This document shows, piece after piece, positions 26,640-35,333 of a DNA stretch of 64,000 bases (position 1 is its first letter; every line of letters begins with the position of its first letter). The DNA is from a virus: positions 1-64,000 of IMG/VR virus record IMGVR_UViG_3300018405_000014; one strand, 5' to 3'. The notes below the pieces were generated by a model, which searched no databases, was not told the origin of the DNA, and saw nothing but the letters and a program-made list of their open reading frames with translations. The translations under genes and the position numbers were made by a program.

Positions 26640-27179
26640 ATGACTGAACAAATAACTCGTAACCGTCTAGCGGTCCAAGCCAACAGCCGGATTCGTGACC
26701 GCTGCAACAGTGGTATTTCGTGGGGCACCAACAGTTATCCGGCCAACTCGTTGTCGTGGTGGTTTGGTGGCACGACAGCAGGCCGTGGTGAGTCCTTGTC
26801 TCGCGATAGTTTCAACGCCGGCGATACCGATGCCAGCCAAGTCGTGGAGCGCCTGCGGTCATTCGCCAACATCTTTGCGGCTATCCGTCGGACGCGCATC
26901 GTCATTTACCGCACCCATCATCAACTCGGCAGTGAAGTGATCTATGATGGGACGGCGGTGGCACACACGGCGTACTCGGTGGGGGCGTTCGCCAACGGTG
27001 TGCCAGTATCTGCAGTTCGCAATGGCGTGACAATGGATCTCGGGATGCTGAACGATAGTATCGATGAACTGTACAGTGCCTACGTATCCAATTGCCGCAA
27101 CACCACCCTGGACCTGACCAACACGGTCTGTCATTCAAGCTGTCACAGTAACTGCCATACAGCCCGCGGTCGACGTTAA
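26640..27179 (+). CDS. Small protein with CHxxCHxxCH tail: candidate substrate
   Basis: A 179-residue protein starting MTEQITRNRL, 10 nt behind a GGTG site. Residues 1-160 are polar with a helical centre. The end reads VCHSSCHSNCHTARGRR: C164-H165, C168-H169 and C172-H173 at exact 4-residue spacing, then a basic RGRR terminus. Cys-His repeats at a C-terminus beside radical-SAM and oxygenase genes are what one expects of a ribosomally made peptide whose tail is modified. It could instead bind metal directly. It has no signal peptide. Its role as substrate is a hypothesis. Confidence 0.55.
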   Translation: MTEQITRNRLAVQANSRIRDRCNSGISWGTNSYPANSLSWWFGGTTAGRGESLSRDSFNAGDTDASQVVERLRSFANIFAAIRRTRIVIYRTHHQLGSEVIYDGTAVAHTAYSVGAFANGVPVSAVRNGVTMDLGMLNDSIDELYSAYVSNCRNTTLDLTNTVCHSSCHSNCHTARGRR

Positions 27180-27194
27180 ACCAGGAGCAGCACC

Positions 27195-27917
27195 ATGGAA
27201 CATCAAGAAAAGAAAGTCATCGTTACTCCGGCACCCATTCCAATGGATCTCTTGCGGTTGAAGTTCACCGAAGATGTTCATTACGTAATCGACTACAGTG
27301 AAAGTAAGTTCAAGGGGAAGGTTCTGCTCACGTACCTGACCAACCTTAACCTGAACTGTGAGATCAAGTTTCCCGATCTCGAATCAGAGCTACAGGTGTT
27401 TAAAGAATATCTGTCTCTTCCAAGTATGGTGAATACGCCGCAGTTTGAAAGCATCATCATTCATCTGCTACTCGATATCATGGCCGTCCCCAATGCCCTG
27501 ACATTCGACCCAACTCAATTCGTCATCGAGAACGCAGAGGTTCTTTCCCGCTGGTTGACTAACGTCTCCATGCTACCGGCCTTCGCCCTACACTGCCACC
27601 CTAAGCTTAAGGATCAGGTAGGTAAGTACGAGGAGGTGGCGGACGATCTGCGAGGGATCAACTTCGTCAATCTGGTCAAGCATCCTGATTTCCCACTGCT
27701 CATTGATGAGATCCCGGAAAGCGACTGGTGCTGGAACCGGACTTTCTTTAACGAGCCGTGTTTTGCTGGTAAGAAGATGTTTGAGTTCTTCATGGATAAG
27801 AATAACCCTTACTTTATCTGTCTGCTGGCAATGGAAGATCAGCTCGAATCCGGTAGGTTCCTTGATGCCCTATCGTCTACAGTTTCCAACCTAGCTACTC
27901 TGCCCGAAGGAGTGTAG
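27195..27917 (+). CDS. Unknown cassette protein (240 residues)
   Basis: A protein starting MEHQEKKVIVT with CAGGAGCAGCACC before the ATG. It appears mostly helical and acidic, with no cysteine cluster, signal or known domain. It sits 15 bp after the candidate substrate gene and one base before 27919, so it is part of the same operon. It might be a recognition, chaperone or scaffold protein for the modification enzymes; I see nothing that proves this. Confidence 0.6.
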   Translation: MEHQEKKVIVTPAPIPMDLLRLKFTEDVHYVIDYSESKFKGKVLLTYLTNLNLNCEIKFPDLESELQVFKEYLSLPSMVNTPQFESIIIHLLLDIMAVPNALTFDPTQFVIENAEVLSRWLTNVSMLPAFALHCHPKLKDQVGKYEEVADDLRGINFVNLVKHPDFPLLIDEIPESDWCWNRTFFNEPCFAGKKMFEFFMDKNNPYFICLLAMEDQLESGRFLDALSSTVSNLATLPEGV

Positions 27918-27918
27918 T

Positions 27919-28983
27919 ATGTATCATTTTATCAACCGTGTCTATGTGGACACATCGCTACTGCTCGACCATGACGCAAAGCGAATGACCATCGGTAAAC
28001 AAATCGGGTATGAATACGCCAAGGTGAGTGAATTTGATCCAGAGGGCGGTGTCCAGCTGTTCTACGCTGAGTCTCTGGATGCTGTCGATCATAAGGCTTT
28101 CAAAGACGCGATGGTCCAAGCGGTATCCAGCGATGAGAAGACCACCATCTTCTGTGATTCCGATACGTACGTGCGCCTGTACGGTATGTTCATCAAGGCT
28201 CTTTTCCCCAATATCGACTTCGACACCTTCAAGTGGATCATGGTCTGTAAGAAAGCGATGTTCAACAGTTCGGTATCGTCACGCGGTGAACCCAGCGTCG
28301 ATGTCCTTTCTAAGCTGGTGATTAATGGGGCTGTAGTAAAGGCTGTCTACGACAGTGAAGAAGAACTTCAGGACATCATCGATGAGCTGGTCCGTGACAA
28401 TGCCGAAGAGCTTTCGCTTGAGTGGCAGATCATCCGACTTCGACTTGATGGAAAATACGGTAAGATCCCTCGGGTAACCAAGAACATCCTGCGCAAGATC
28501 GCACTGTCGAACGCACACGATGCTCTGGAAGTGTGGGCTCGTCATATCACGCGGCCAGAGAACTGGGATATGGCAGGTGCTGATATAGACACCTTGCTCA
28601 ACGGCCAGACTGTATTTGAAGGGTGCCTGAGGCTCCCTCATCTATCGTCTACGGTACTCATGCGCCCGGGTCTTTACGCCTACCGTCCTACCGATGAATG
28701 GCTCATGGGTATGCTCCGTGAAGCCATTAAGTTAATGACTCATCTTGAGGATGAGTCCTCGGCCAAGCGTGCTGCCAAGATTCTCGAGTTACTCGCCGAT
28801 ACCCGTCCCATGTCCGACCCTGCAAACTGCATGGATCGTATCCAGGTTATGTTCAACGGTCCGATGCGCATTGCTCTCGCTATGCGTGATAACGGTAAGT
28901 ACGACGAGAGCCTTATCAGGCTAATCCTTAGCCTCGACGACGATAAGCTTAAGGATATACTTGAAGGGGCTGCCTGGCGATGA
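27919..28983 (+). CDS. Unknown cassette protein (354 residues)
   Basis: A protein starting MYHFINRVYVDTSLLL. It has an alpha/beta N-terminal half (EKTTIFCDSDTYVRLYG near residue 75) and a long helical C-terminal half. No radical-SAM cysteines are present. Its stop overlaps the ATG of the next radical-SAM gene (ATGA), showing tight coupling. Function unknown; it could be a partner protein of the enzymes. Confidence 0.6.
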   Translation: MYHFINRVYVDTSLLLDHDAKRMTIGKQIGYEYAKVSEFDPEGGVQLFYAESLDAVDHKAFKDAMVQAVSSDEKTTIFCDSDTYVRLYGMFIKALFPNIDFDTFKWIMVCKKAMFNSSVSSRGEPSVDVLSKLVINGAVVKAVYDSEEELQDIIDELVRDNAEELSLEWQIIRLRLDGKYGKIPRVTKNILRKIALSNAHDALEVWARHITRPENWDMAGADIDTLLNGQTVFEGCLRLPHLSSTVLMRPGLYAYRPTDEWLMGMLREAIKLMTHLEDESSAKRAAKILELLADTRPMSDPANCMDRIQVMFNGPMRIALAMRDNGKYDESLIRLILSLDDDKLKDILEGAAWR

Positions 28984-29978
28984 TAAAGATCCCACTGGTA
29001 GATATACTCCAGGAGAAGAAGGGCCGATTCAAAGAGGTGCACCTAATACTCTTTGAATTCTGTAACATGAGCTGTTCGTTTTGTCACCAGGACCATAGTT
29101 CCAAAGTGGGTGTCGATCACCACGCTATGTTCGATAAGGTACAGACCCTGATTGGGGTGTCGGACCCAAACGTTCCTGTCGTAGTGAACATCACCGGTGG
29201 GGAATTGTTCATGGACGATATCGCAGATGAGTACTTTGATACTTACTACGAGATCGGGTCAAGGATCATCGAGCATTTCACTGAAGTCAAATTAGTCTTT
29301 GGGACTAACCTGGTCTACGGCGACGCGGATCGCGTGAGATGTCTTGTGGAGCGCCTCAGGGAGAAATGTAGGGAAGTCTACCTGGCTACCTCTTACGACC
29401 CGGCAGGGCGCTTCACCGGCACTCAGAGAGAGGTGTTCTTCAGAAACCTCAACCAGCTGCATGATCTGGTAGATACTGTTAACGTAGTGCTCACCAAACA
29501 GAACATCCATCTCTTCCTTGACGGTAAGGAAGGTCCGGAGTTCAAGGACATGTGTGATAACTTCAGTGTCTACTTTGACCACTACATTCCAAGTCAGATG
29601 TACGAGTACATCCAACCGGATGAAGACTTGATTGGTCAACTGTACCTCAACATCAATGAACGGTACCCGAACTCCTATCCCATTCGGGACTGGAAGGAAA
29701 ACAAGTTCAATGAGACCACCTGCCGCTCGACTAAGATCATCAATAAAGATGGTGTAGTCAGCACCTGCTGGTCGGAGGCTGGTAAGGATGCCATCCTGGA
29801 TGAGGCAGAAGGTCTGCGCGCCAAGGACGCCGCAGAGGTTGCGTTCGTTGAACATTACGAATGCTTCAGTTGCGAGTTCTACTCTAGATGCGGCCTGCGT
29901 TGCTTCCTGCACGATACAGTACTGGGTGAGAAGTCGAAGGTCTGCTCGATAAAGGAAATGTTTAAAGCCATCTTGTAA
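28980..29978 (+). CDS. Radical SAM protein with SPASM-like C-terminus
   Basis: A 332-residue protein. C28, C32 and C35 (CNMSCSFC) form the cluster motif, followed by ITGGELF (about residue 75) as the SAM motif. The C-terminal region has CRSTKIINKDGVVSTCW, then CFSCEFYSRCGLRC and a final Cys near residue 323, consistent with auxiliary iron-sulfur cluster binding. It is the last gene before the hairpin at 29988-30013, so it ends the first half of the cassette. Probably another side-chain modifying enzyme; substrate unknown. Confidence 0.85.
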   Translation: MIKIPLVDILQEKKGRFKEVHLILFEFCNMSCSFCHQDHSSKVGVDHHAMFDKVQTLIGVSDPNVPVVVNITGGELFMDDIADEYFDTYYEIGSRIIEHFTEVKLVFGTNLVYGDADRVRCLVERLREKCREVYLATSYDPAGRFTGTQREVFFRNLNQLHDLVDTVNVVLTKQNIHLFLDGKEGPEFKDMCDNFSVYFDHYIPSQMYEYIQPDEDLIGQLYLNINERYPNSYPIRDWKENKFNETTCRSTKIINKDGVVSTCWSEAGKDAILDEAEGLRAKDAAEVAFVEHYECFSCEFYSRCGLRCFLHDTVLGEKSKVCSIKEMFKAIL

Positions 29979-29987
29979 CGCGGCATA

Positions 29988-30013
29988 AGGGCAGGGGCCA
30001 CGGCCCCTGCCCT
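29988..30013. terminator. Strong hairpin inside the radical-SAM cassette
   Basis: AGGGCAGGGGC and GCCCCTGCCCT give an 11-bp stem with a CACG loop; CATA lies at its left and TATG at its right. It separates the two halves of the cassette. Confidence 0.75.
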
Positions 30014-30019
30014 ATGTCT

Positions 30020-30092
30020 GCTGTAAAGTCAGGCTGGCGTGATAACCTTTTTATTGTCTATAATAGACGGGATTAAGTTAAAACTTTACAGC
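30020..30092 (+). promoter_or_regulatory. Nested palindromes around a TATAAT: candidate promoter/operator
   Basis: GCTGTAAAGT (30020-30029) and ACTTTACAGC (30083-30092) are a perfect 10-bp inverted repeat. Inside it lies GTCTATAATAGAC (30056-30068), a 13-nt palindrome containing TATAAT (30059-30064). No good -35 is seen at 17 bp. The arrangement fits an operator or a structured RNA controlling the second half of the radical-SAM cassette, directly after the terminator. Confidence 0.45.
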
Positions 30093-30128
30093 CATTCTAC
30101 TATGACTTATTTCAAACCAGCCATTTAA

Positions 30129-30150
30129 TGCCAGGCACATTGTCCTGGCA
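30129..30150 (+). promoter_or_regulatory. Leader hairpin next to ribosome binding site
   Basis: TGCCAGG-CACATTGT-CCTGGCA is a 7-bp stem with an 8-nt loop. It is directly followed by GGGGG, the probable ribosome binding site of the radical-SAM gene at 30164, so folding could influence translation. A short frame, MPGTLSWQGD, starts at 30128 and stops at the TAG (30158-30160) just before that gene. Confidence 0.45.
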
Positions 30151-30163
30151 GGGGGATTAGAAA

Positions 30164-31252
30164 ATCGACCTCATAGTCAAGCCCACACAGCTTTGCAATT
30201 TCCGCTGCACGTTCTGCTCCAGTACGCATCTGAGTGAGGACGCTACAGCCACCGTATCCCTTGATCAAATTGAGCAGTTTATTAAGAGGTACCCTGAAAC
30301 CCGCACAATCATCATCAATGGTGGCGATCCCCTGATGATGCCTCCTCAGTATTACTGGGATATGATCGAAATACTGGATCGGTTGGACTCTGATGCGTCA
30401 ATTAGCTTTACCTCCAATCTCTGGCCTTTCTTTGTGAACCCCGAGAAATGGGAAAAGCTTTTTAACCATAGACGAATGGGTATCACCACGTCGTTTCAAT
30501 ATGGTGACAAGCGTTTGAAGGGGGATGGTACCCCACTGACTGAGTCTGAATTCATTGCGGTGAGTGACCTCTTCCTCGAGCGCGTCGGTTACCGGCCTGA
30601 ATTCATTGCGGTGATCGATAGGGACAATGCCCATACCGTCCTCGACACCGTGCGACTAGCTCGATACCTTGGAGTTGAAGCCAAAGTCAACTATGCCGTT
30701 GCTTCGGGTCCCGTGGTTGATAAAAAAGGGATCACCATGGGCAATGAAGATCAGATGTATACTCAAGCCGACATGTATAAGGCATACATCGAGATCTACG
30801 ATGCAGGACTGATGGAATGGGAATTCAATACCAAGCAGATGGTCAAGCGCATAAAGGGGCAACAAACGATCTGTCCACTGTCCCGTGATTGCGATGAGGG
30901 CATCCGTACGTTACAGCCTGGTAACGGATACTTCTCGTGTGGGGCTTTCGGCGATGACCTGAAATACCCAATCGACTTTCAACATGAGATGGCCGGAGGC
31001 TTCGTAACTCCCCTGCGCAACCAGGAAGAACTCTGGTCGATGAAAGAAGATTGCAATACATGCCCCATGTTCCTCATCTGCAATGGTTGTCGTAAAACAA
31101 TAACCGATACCAAGCGCCTTGGCCTGGTCGAACATCACTGTAAGACCATGAAGAGCATCGCCCCACGGATCATCGAGATGAACGGGATGCAGGACTACCT
31201 GACCCCCACCCCGTACGTGGACGAGTCTGTCCAACTCATTGCGAGAGGCTAA
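30164..31252 (+). CDS. Radical SAM protein with an unusual start
   Basis: The conserved N-terminus of a radical-SAM protein is clear only if translation begins upstream of the first ATG (30335): IKPTQ-like strand, then CNFRCTFC (cysteines about residues 11, 15, 18), then INGGDPL. An in-frame TAG lies at 30158-30160 and no ATG, GTG or TTG lies between it and the cysteines. AGGGGG is 8 nt before an ATC at 30164, so I propose an ATC start (about 362 residues). Alternatives are readthrough of the TAG from the ATG at 30128, a mutated start codon, or a sequence error. The C-terminus has CPLSRDC, FSCG and CNTCPMFLICNGC, a SPASM-like cysteine set. Confidence 0.65.
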   Translation: MDLIVKPTQLCNFRCTFCSSTHLSEDATATVSLDQIEQFIKRYPETRTIIINGGDPLMMPPQYYWDMIEILDRLDSDASISFTSNLWPFFVNPEKWEKLFNHRRMGITTSFQYGDKRLKGDGTPLTESEFIAVSDLFLERVGYRPEFIAVIDRDNAHTVLDTVRLARYLGVEAKVNYAVASGPVVDKKGITMGNEDQMYTQADMYKAYIEIYDAGLMEWEFNTKQMVKRIKGQQTICPLSRDCDEGIRTLQPGNGYFSCGAFGDDLKYPIDFQHEMAGGFVTPLRNQEELWSMKEDCNTCPMFLICNGCRKTITDTKRLGLVEHHCKTMKSIAPRIIEMNGMQDYLTPTPYVDESVQLIARG

Positions 31253-31311
31253 GTGATGCGGGCTGACAATCTGGCACTGGCAATTGCCATCATCATTTCG
31301 GAGGGTTTGTT

Positions 31312-32241
31312 TTGTCCAAGCCAAGAATAAACCTCAGTCTGAACCCCACGTACTATTGCAACTTTAGCTGTGACTTTTGTTACTTAACGACAGAACAGCT
31401 TAATGACCGGACCCTGTTACCAATCGAGGTCATCGTTGAGCGGGTGGATGAGTTACTTGACCACTTCGAGATAGGTCACGTTGACCTTTATGGCGGTGAG
31501 GTTCTACTCTTACCAGAGGAATATCTACTGGCCATAAAAGAGATATTCCTGTCGAGGGGGATAAATGACATTGTATTAGTCACTAACCTTTCTCATGTCC
31601 CCGATCTTGTTCACGACAGTGACTTCAAGATCTCGGTGTCCTATGACTTCTCGGCCAGGGAGAAGCATGAGAAGGTATTTGAGAACATCATGCTTCTGAG
31701 TAACAAGTTCGTGATGCTTACTCTAGCAAGTCGGGAATTTCTAGACAAGGTGACTCCTGACGAGTATGTCAACACTCTAGCTTCCCTTCCTCATCTATGG
31801 CATGCGGAGATAAAGCCATACAGCTCCAACCAGGCTAATGTTCAACCCGTGTCCTTTAAGGAATTTGAAGAGTTCGTCTGGCAGGTGATCAATCACCCCA
31901 ATCGTAATTTCACCTTCGAGAACGAATGGCAGTTAGAGGATGTGATCAGCGGGGAGCGCAATGCATTTAGTGACGATCACGTTTACATAACCCCTACGGG
32001 TGATCTTGCTGTCCTAGAATTCGACAGCCAGGATCGCGAATACTTCAAAGTAGTCGACGGGATATCCGGTTATTTGGAATGGTGTGAACAGGAGAAAGCG
32101 CGGGTCTCTATGAATGCGATCTGCAATGCCTGTCCCTATTACGGTAAGTGTCTCTCTGAACACTTGAGAGAGGTGGTGGCACTGGATGAATCCTGCAATG
32201 GGTTCCGTGGACTCATAGAGCGCTGGGAGAAACTGAAATGA
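31312..32241 (+). CDS. Radical SAM protein, TTG start
   Basis: A 309-residue protein starting from TTG with GGAGG 7-8 nt upstream (MSKPRINLSLNP). C16, C20 and C23 (CNFSCDFC) form the radical-SAM motif; DLYGGEVLLLP near residue 60 replaces the GGEP string. The C-terminal part has CNACPYYGKCLSEH and a later Cys (ESCNGF), fewer than a full SPASM. It precedes 32238 with a 4-nt overlap. It is shorter than the first two enzymes and probably has one auxiliary cluster at most. Confidence 0.85.
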   Translation: MSKPRINLSLNPTYYCNFSCDFCYLTTEQLNDRTLLPIEVIVERVDELLDHFEIGHVDLYGGEVLLLPEEYLLAIKEIFLSRGINDIVLVTNLSHVPDLVHDSDFKISVSYDFSAREKHEKVFENIMLLSNKFVMLTLASREFLDKVTPDEYVNTLASLPHLWHAEIKPYSSNQANVQPVSFKEFEEFVWQVINHPNRNFTFENEWQLEDVISGERNAFSDDHVYITPTGDLAVLEFDSQDREYFKVVDGISGYLEWCEQEKARVSMNAICNACPYYGKCLSEHLREVVALDESCNGFRGLIERWEKLK

Positions 32242-33305
32242 TGACTGATCCTGCTACATTCACTGTGAACTTCAATCTGGAGATCACTGCCGGGTGCGGC
32301 TATAACTGTCTAGGATGTACAGTCGATAAGAATGGGGCGAATACCCAGCTCGAACCGGAACTAGGCGATCTTCTGCCCCTTCTGGAGGACATTAGATCGA
32401 AAGGCTGGCGCACACTCGAATTGAAAGTAGGGCCAACTGACCTGACCACTGCTGAGAACGGCTTTACCATCCTTGATGATCCTGTCTTCGGGAAGATAGT
32501 CAGCTACTTCAACTTGATCTCAATTAATCTGGCAATGTTGAATGACCATGGCCTTAAAAGGTTAGCCGACAAGCTTGAAGAATTGATCCCTGGCAAATAC
32601 CTGATGGTAGGTACCCCTGTCACCCTCAAGAACATGCTGAATAAGAAATACATGACGCAGTTGAGGGAACGATTTGCCCGCTTCAAGGGTATGTTAAAGA
32701 CCATTACATTCACTCGCATTTACATGACCATCAACGTCGATTCGGATTCCATCCGCCAATTCAGTGACGAGACCTTCGATGCAATCAGCGACAGTAACCT
32801 GACAGAGTTTGATTCGGTAGAATTCGTTTTCACCGATGTGAGGCGTGGCTTTGATAACCTCATGGTTGCCGAACAGTTCAAGCGGGTGACGCGCCAGTTT
32901 TCATCGTTCGTACTTGATCGTGAAAAACGTGTGGCGGGCAGTCATGTCTTCACTCGACTGGTACCTCGTCCACAGGAGGGGTTCGAGTTCACTTACCGTA
33001 CAGGTGACCTCTATACAACGATAACCATGGTTGAAACGCTGACTATCTTTGACGATAAGTACAAACTCCCAAAACCATGGACATTCGAGTCACTGATTGA
33101 CTTCAGGGAAAACCAGTACGCTGATACACTGATAAAGTATTCAGGGCATCCTGAATGTGGCGATTGTTGTTACCTTGACAACTGCTCTCGAAATAACATC
33201 CCGACGCTGATGGAAGAGGCCAGCAGTGATAGGTGCCTGTTCGACATCAAGAACAGGTGGGAACCTGCCTGTCACCTCGAGAATCCGGAAAGGAATATCA
33301 CATGA
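32238..33305 (+). CDS. Radical SAM protein, DK-type paralogue 1
   Basis: A 355-residue protein starting MMTDPATFTV. The motif is GCGYNCLGCTVDK: C20, C24 and C27 followed by an invariant VDK shared with the next two genes. The GGE motif is replaced by KVGPTDLTT. The C-terminus has CGDCCYLDNCSRNN and a further Cys (DRCLFDIK). It overlaps both neighbours by 4 nt. With 33302 and 34320 it forms a trio of recent paralogues, suggesting successive or combinatorial modification steps. Confidence 0.8.
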   Translation: MMTDPATFTVNFNLEITAGCGYNCLGCTVDKNGANTQLEPELGDLLPLLEDIRSKGWRTLELKVGPTDLTTAENGFTILDDPVFGKIVSYFNLISINLAMLNDHGLKRLADKLEELIPGKYLMVGTPVTLKNMLNKKYMTQLRERFARFKGMLKTITFTRIYMTINVDSDSIRQFSDETFDAISDSNLTEFDSVEFVFTDVRRGFDNLMVAEQFKRVTRQFSSFVLDREKRVAGSHVFTRLVPRPQEGFEFTYRTGDLYTTITMVETLTIFDDKYKLPKPWTFESLIDFRENQYADTLIKYSGHPECGDCCYLDNCSRNNIPTLMEEASSDRCLFDIKNRWEPACHLENPERNIT

Positions 33306-34381
33306 AAAAACCTATAGTACAGCATCGCCAGCGCCTGGAGATTGCCCTCGATATTCTAAAGGGATGTGGTCACTCGTGTAGTGGCTGCATGATCGATAAG
33401 GAACTCGGCGGTAGTGCAGAAGACATTCCCCAACTGTACGCTCTAATTCAAGAGATGGTGGCTGATGGTGGGTACGTTGCATTTGACCTTGGTGTAGGAC
33501 CGACTGACTACATGTCTTCGGATAACACCAGTGTCCTCATGGACAACCCAACATTTAGAACCATGGCGCAGATGTTTGACCAGGTTACGTTCAACGCCGC
33601 CTTCCTCGAGAAAGACCTGGACAAGTACGCTAAAATGTGCGAAGAGATCGACGAGGCCTGTCCCAACAAGGCGATTCGATTTCTGATGCCTGCTGCCCCC
33701 GACTTCTTCAAAACAGATAAGTTCGGGACCATGATTGCCAGTAAGCTCCAATACGTCAAAGATACGTTTAAGAAAGCCTACTTAAATGAAGCAGGGTTTG
33801 TGGTCAACTGTACCTCAGACACTGTAAGCGAGAACTTTGACGAATTGATGAAGAACGGCTTTGCAGTGGAGTTCCCCACTGAGAAAGACGATATCCTCAA
33901 TATCCCATATGGTCGGCTACCTTACAAGGATATTATGGTTGGCCAGAACATCAGACGGATGTCCCACCGTATCAGTCAGTTCTACTCTGCTCTCTGTGGT
34001 GTGGATGAGCGCCGCAGGAACCCTGATCTCTGTTACCACACTGGCACTATGGTAAACCTCTGGTACACAGGCGGTAAGCTCTACTGGGTACCTTTCTTAA
34101 AAGATGATTGTCCGTTCCTTGAAGAAGAATTTGTCATCCCTAAGCCCTGGAACATGGAGAATGTTCTAAGTGTTCGTCAGAAAGCGATGAATGAGGCGAT
34201 CGAGTATCTGGAAGGTACTGACTGCATGACATGTGTTTACATGAGCAGTTGTACCGAGAAAGGGATCATTAATATCATGAAACGGTTAGCAATCAAAGAC
34301 TGTATGGTAGGGCTTCAGTATGTCAGAGATGATTCCCAATCGGGGGTTCAACATAACCTTGGAGATCCTTCAAGGGTGTAA
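33302..34381 (+). CDS. Radical SAM protein, DK-type paralogue 2
   Basis: A 359-residue protein starting MKKPIVQHRQR, ATGA overlap with the preceding gene. C22, C26 and C29 are in GCGHSCSGCMIDKELGG. LGVGPTDYMSS stands where other radical-SAM enzymes have GGEP. The C-terminus contains CMTCVYMSSCTEKG and then DCMVGL, matching the pattern of its two paralogues. The upstream in-frame ATG (33233) lies within the previous gene and is less likely. Function: probable peptide or protein modification. Confidence 0.8.
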   Translation: MKKPIVQHRQRLEIALDILKGCGHSCSGCMIDKELGGSAEDIPQLYALIQEMVADGGYVAFDLGVGPTDYMSSDNTSVLMDNPTFRTMAQMFDQVTFNAAFLEKDLDKYAKMCEEIDEACPNKAIRFLMPAAPDFFKTDKFGTMIASKLQYVKDTFKKAYLNEAGFVVNCTSDTVSENFDELMKNGFAVEFPTEKDDILNIPYGRLPYKDIMVGQNIRRMSHRISQFYSALCGVDERRRNPDLCYHTGTMVNLWYTGGKLYWVPFLKDDCPFLEEEFVIPKPWNMENVLSVRQKAMNEAIEYLEGTDCMTCVYMSSCTEKGIINIMKRLAIKDCMVGLQYVRDDSQSGVQHNLGDPSRV

Positions 34382-35333
34382 GTACAGTTGTGTTGGCTGT
34401 ATGGTCGATAAGGAACTTGATCCCGGTCCGTTCGATGAAGATGGACCGGCACTGCTCTCCTTAGTCGATGAGATGAAGGACAGTGGATATGAGCTCAATG
34501 AGTTCACAGTTGGTCCGGTTGATGTTATCGCGTCGAGTGCTGGTACCGCTATCCTGGACCATCCATTGATACAGTCCTTGGCAGATCGATACTGTGGTAT
34601 GGTACTGCCGCTCGCCCTGCTGCAAGAGACAGGCCTTAAGGAACTGTGCGAGAAACTAAACTCCCTATTAAAAGGGAAGCGGTTGAAAGTTGCCACTCCC
34701 TTCCCCGTGAGAAGTATCCGAAATAGAAAACACATCGACCTAATCAAAGACCGGGTGCAGTATATCGTTGATCATCTACCAGATGTCAAGTTCGAGTTAC
34801 TCTACCTCACCGTGAATATGTCAGACGACCCGACTGAACACCTTAGCGATCAACTCGATAAGGAAATTCATGCGTTGGATTTCGGCGTCCGTAAACTGGT
34901 GGAATATGTCTTCCCCCATGCTCGTAAGGGTTTCGATGACCTTGTCAACAGACAGGCATTCTTAAGAGCGTTTACAGGCTTCACTGAGGTCATCCGAGAA
35001 AACCGGTCGCGGTACCTGATAAAGCCTTTGGATGATTCCCTGGAACTCACCTATAGGAACGGGTACCTATATTACACCCCAACACTAATTGAGAAGTTTC
35101 CTCTATTCTCAGATCAATATAGCATTGAACGACCATGGACACGTCATGGGGTCGAAGGACTGGAAGGGAATCTCTATATCGACGAACTTACTCGTCGAGT
35201 TGAGCACGTTACCTGCGGCGATTGTATCCATATCGATCGTTGCGCACGAGGTGACATCCATCTGATAATGACCCATTTGAATTACGACGAATGCCTGGTC
35301 GGGATGAAGAACGATTGGACTATGCCATTATGA
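34320..35333 (+). CDS. Radical SAM protein, DK-type paralogue 3
   Basis: A 337-residue protein starting MSEMIPNRGF. C20, C24 and C27 lie in GCKYSCVGCMVDKELD, followed by FTVGPVDVIAS in the position of the SAM-binding loop. The C-terminus has CGDCIHIDRCARGD and DECLVGMKNDW. It overlaps the previous gene by 62 nt, unusually much, which supports recent duplication or fusion of reading frames in this operon. Next gene overlaps by 4 nt. Confidence 0.8.
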   Translation: MSEMIPNRGFNITLEILQGCKYSCVGCMVDKELDPGPFDEDGPALLSLVDEMKDSGYELNEFTVGPVDVIASSAGTAILDHPLIQSLADRYCGMVLPLALLQETGLKELCEKLNSLLKGKRLKVATPFPVRSIRNRKHIDLIKDRVQYIVDHLPDVKFELLYLTVNMSDDPTEHLSDQLDKEIHALDFGVRKLVEYVFPHARKGFDDLVNRQAFLRAFTGFTEVIRENRSRYLIKPLDDSLELTYRNGYLYYTPTLIEKFPLFSDQYSIERPWTRHGVEGLEGNLYIDELTRRVEHVTCGDCIHIDRCARGDIHLIMTHLNYDECLVGMKNDWTMPL

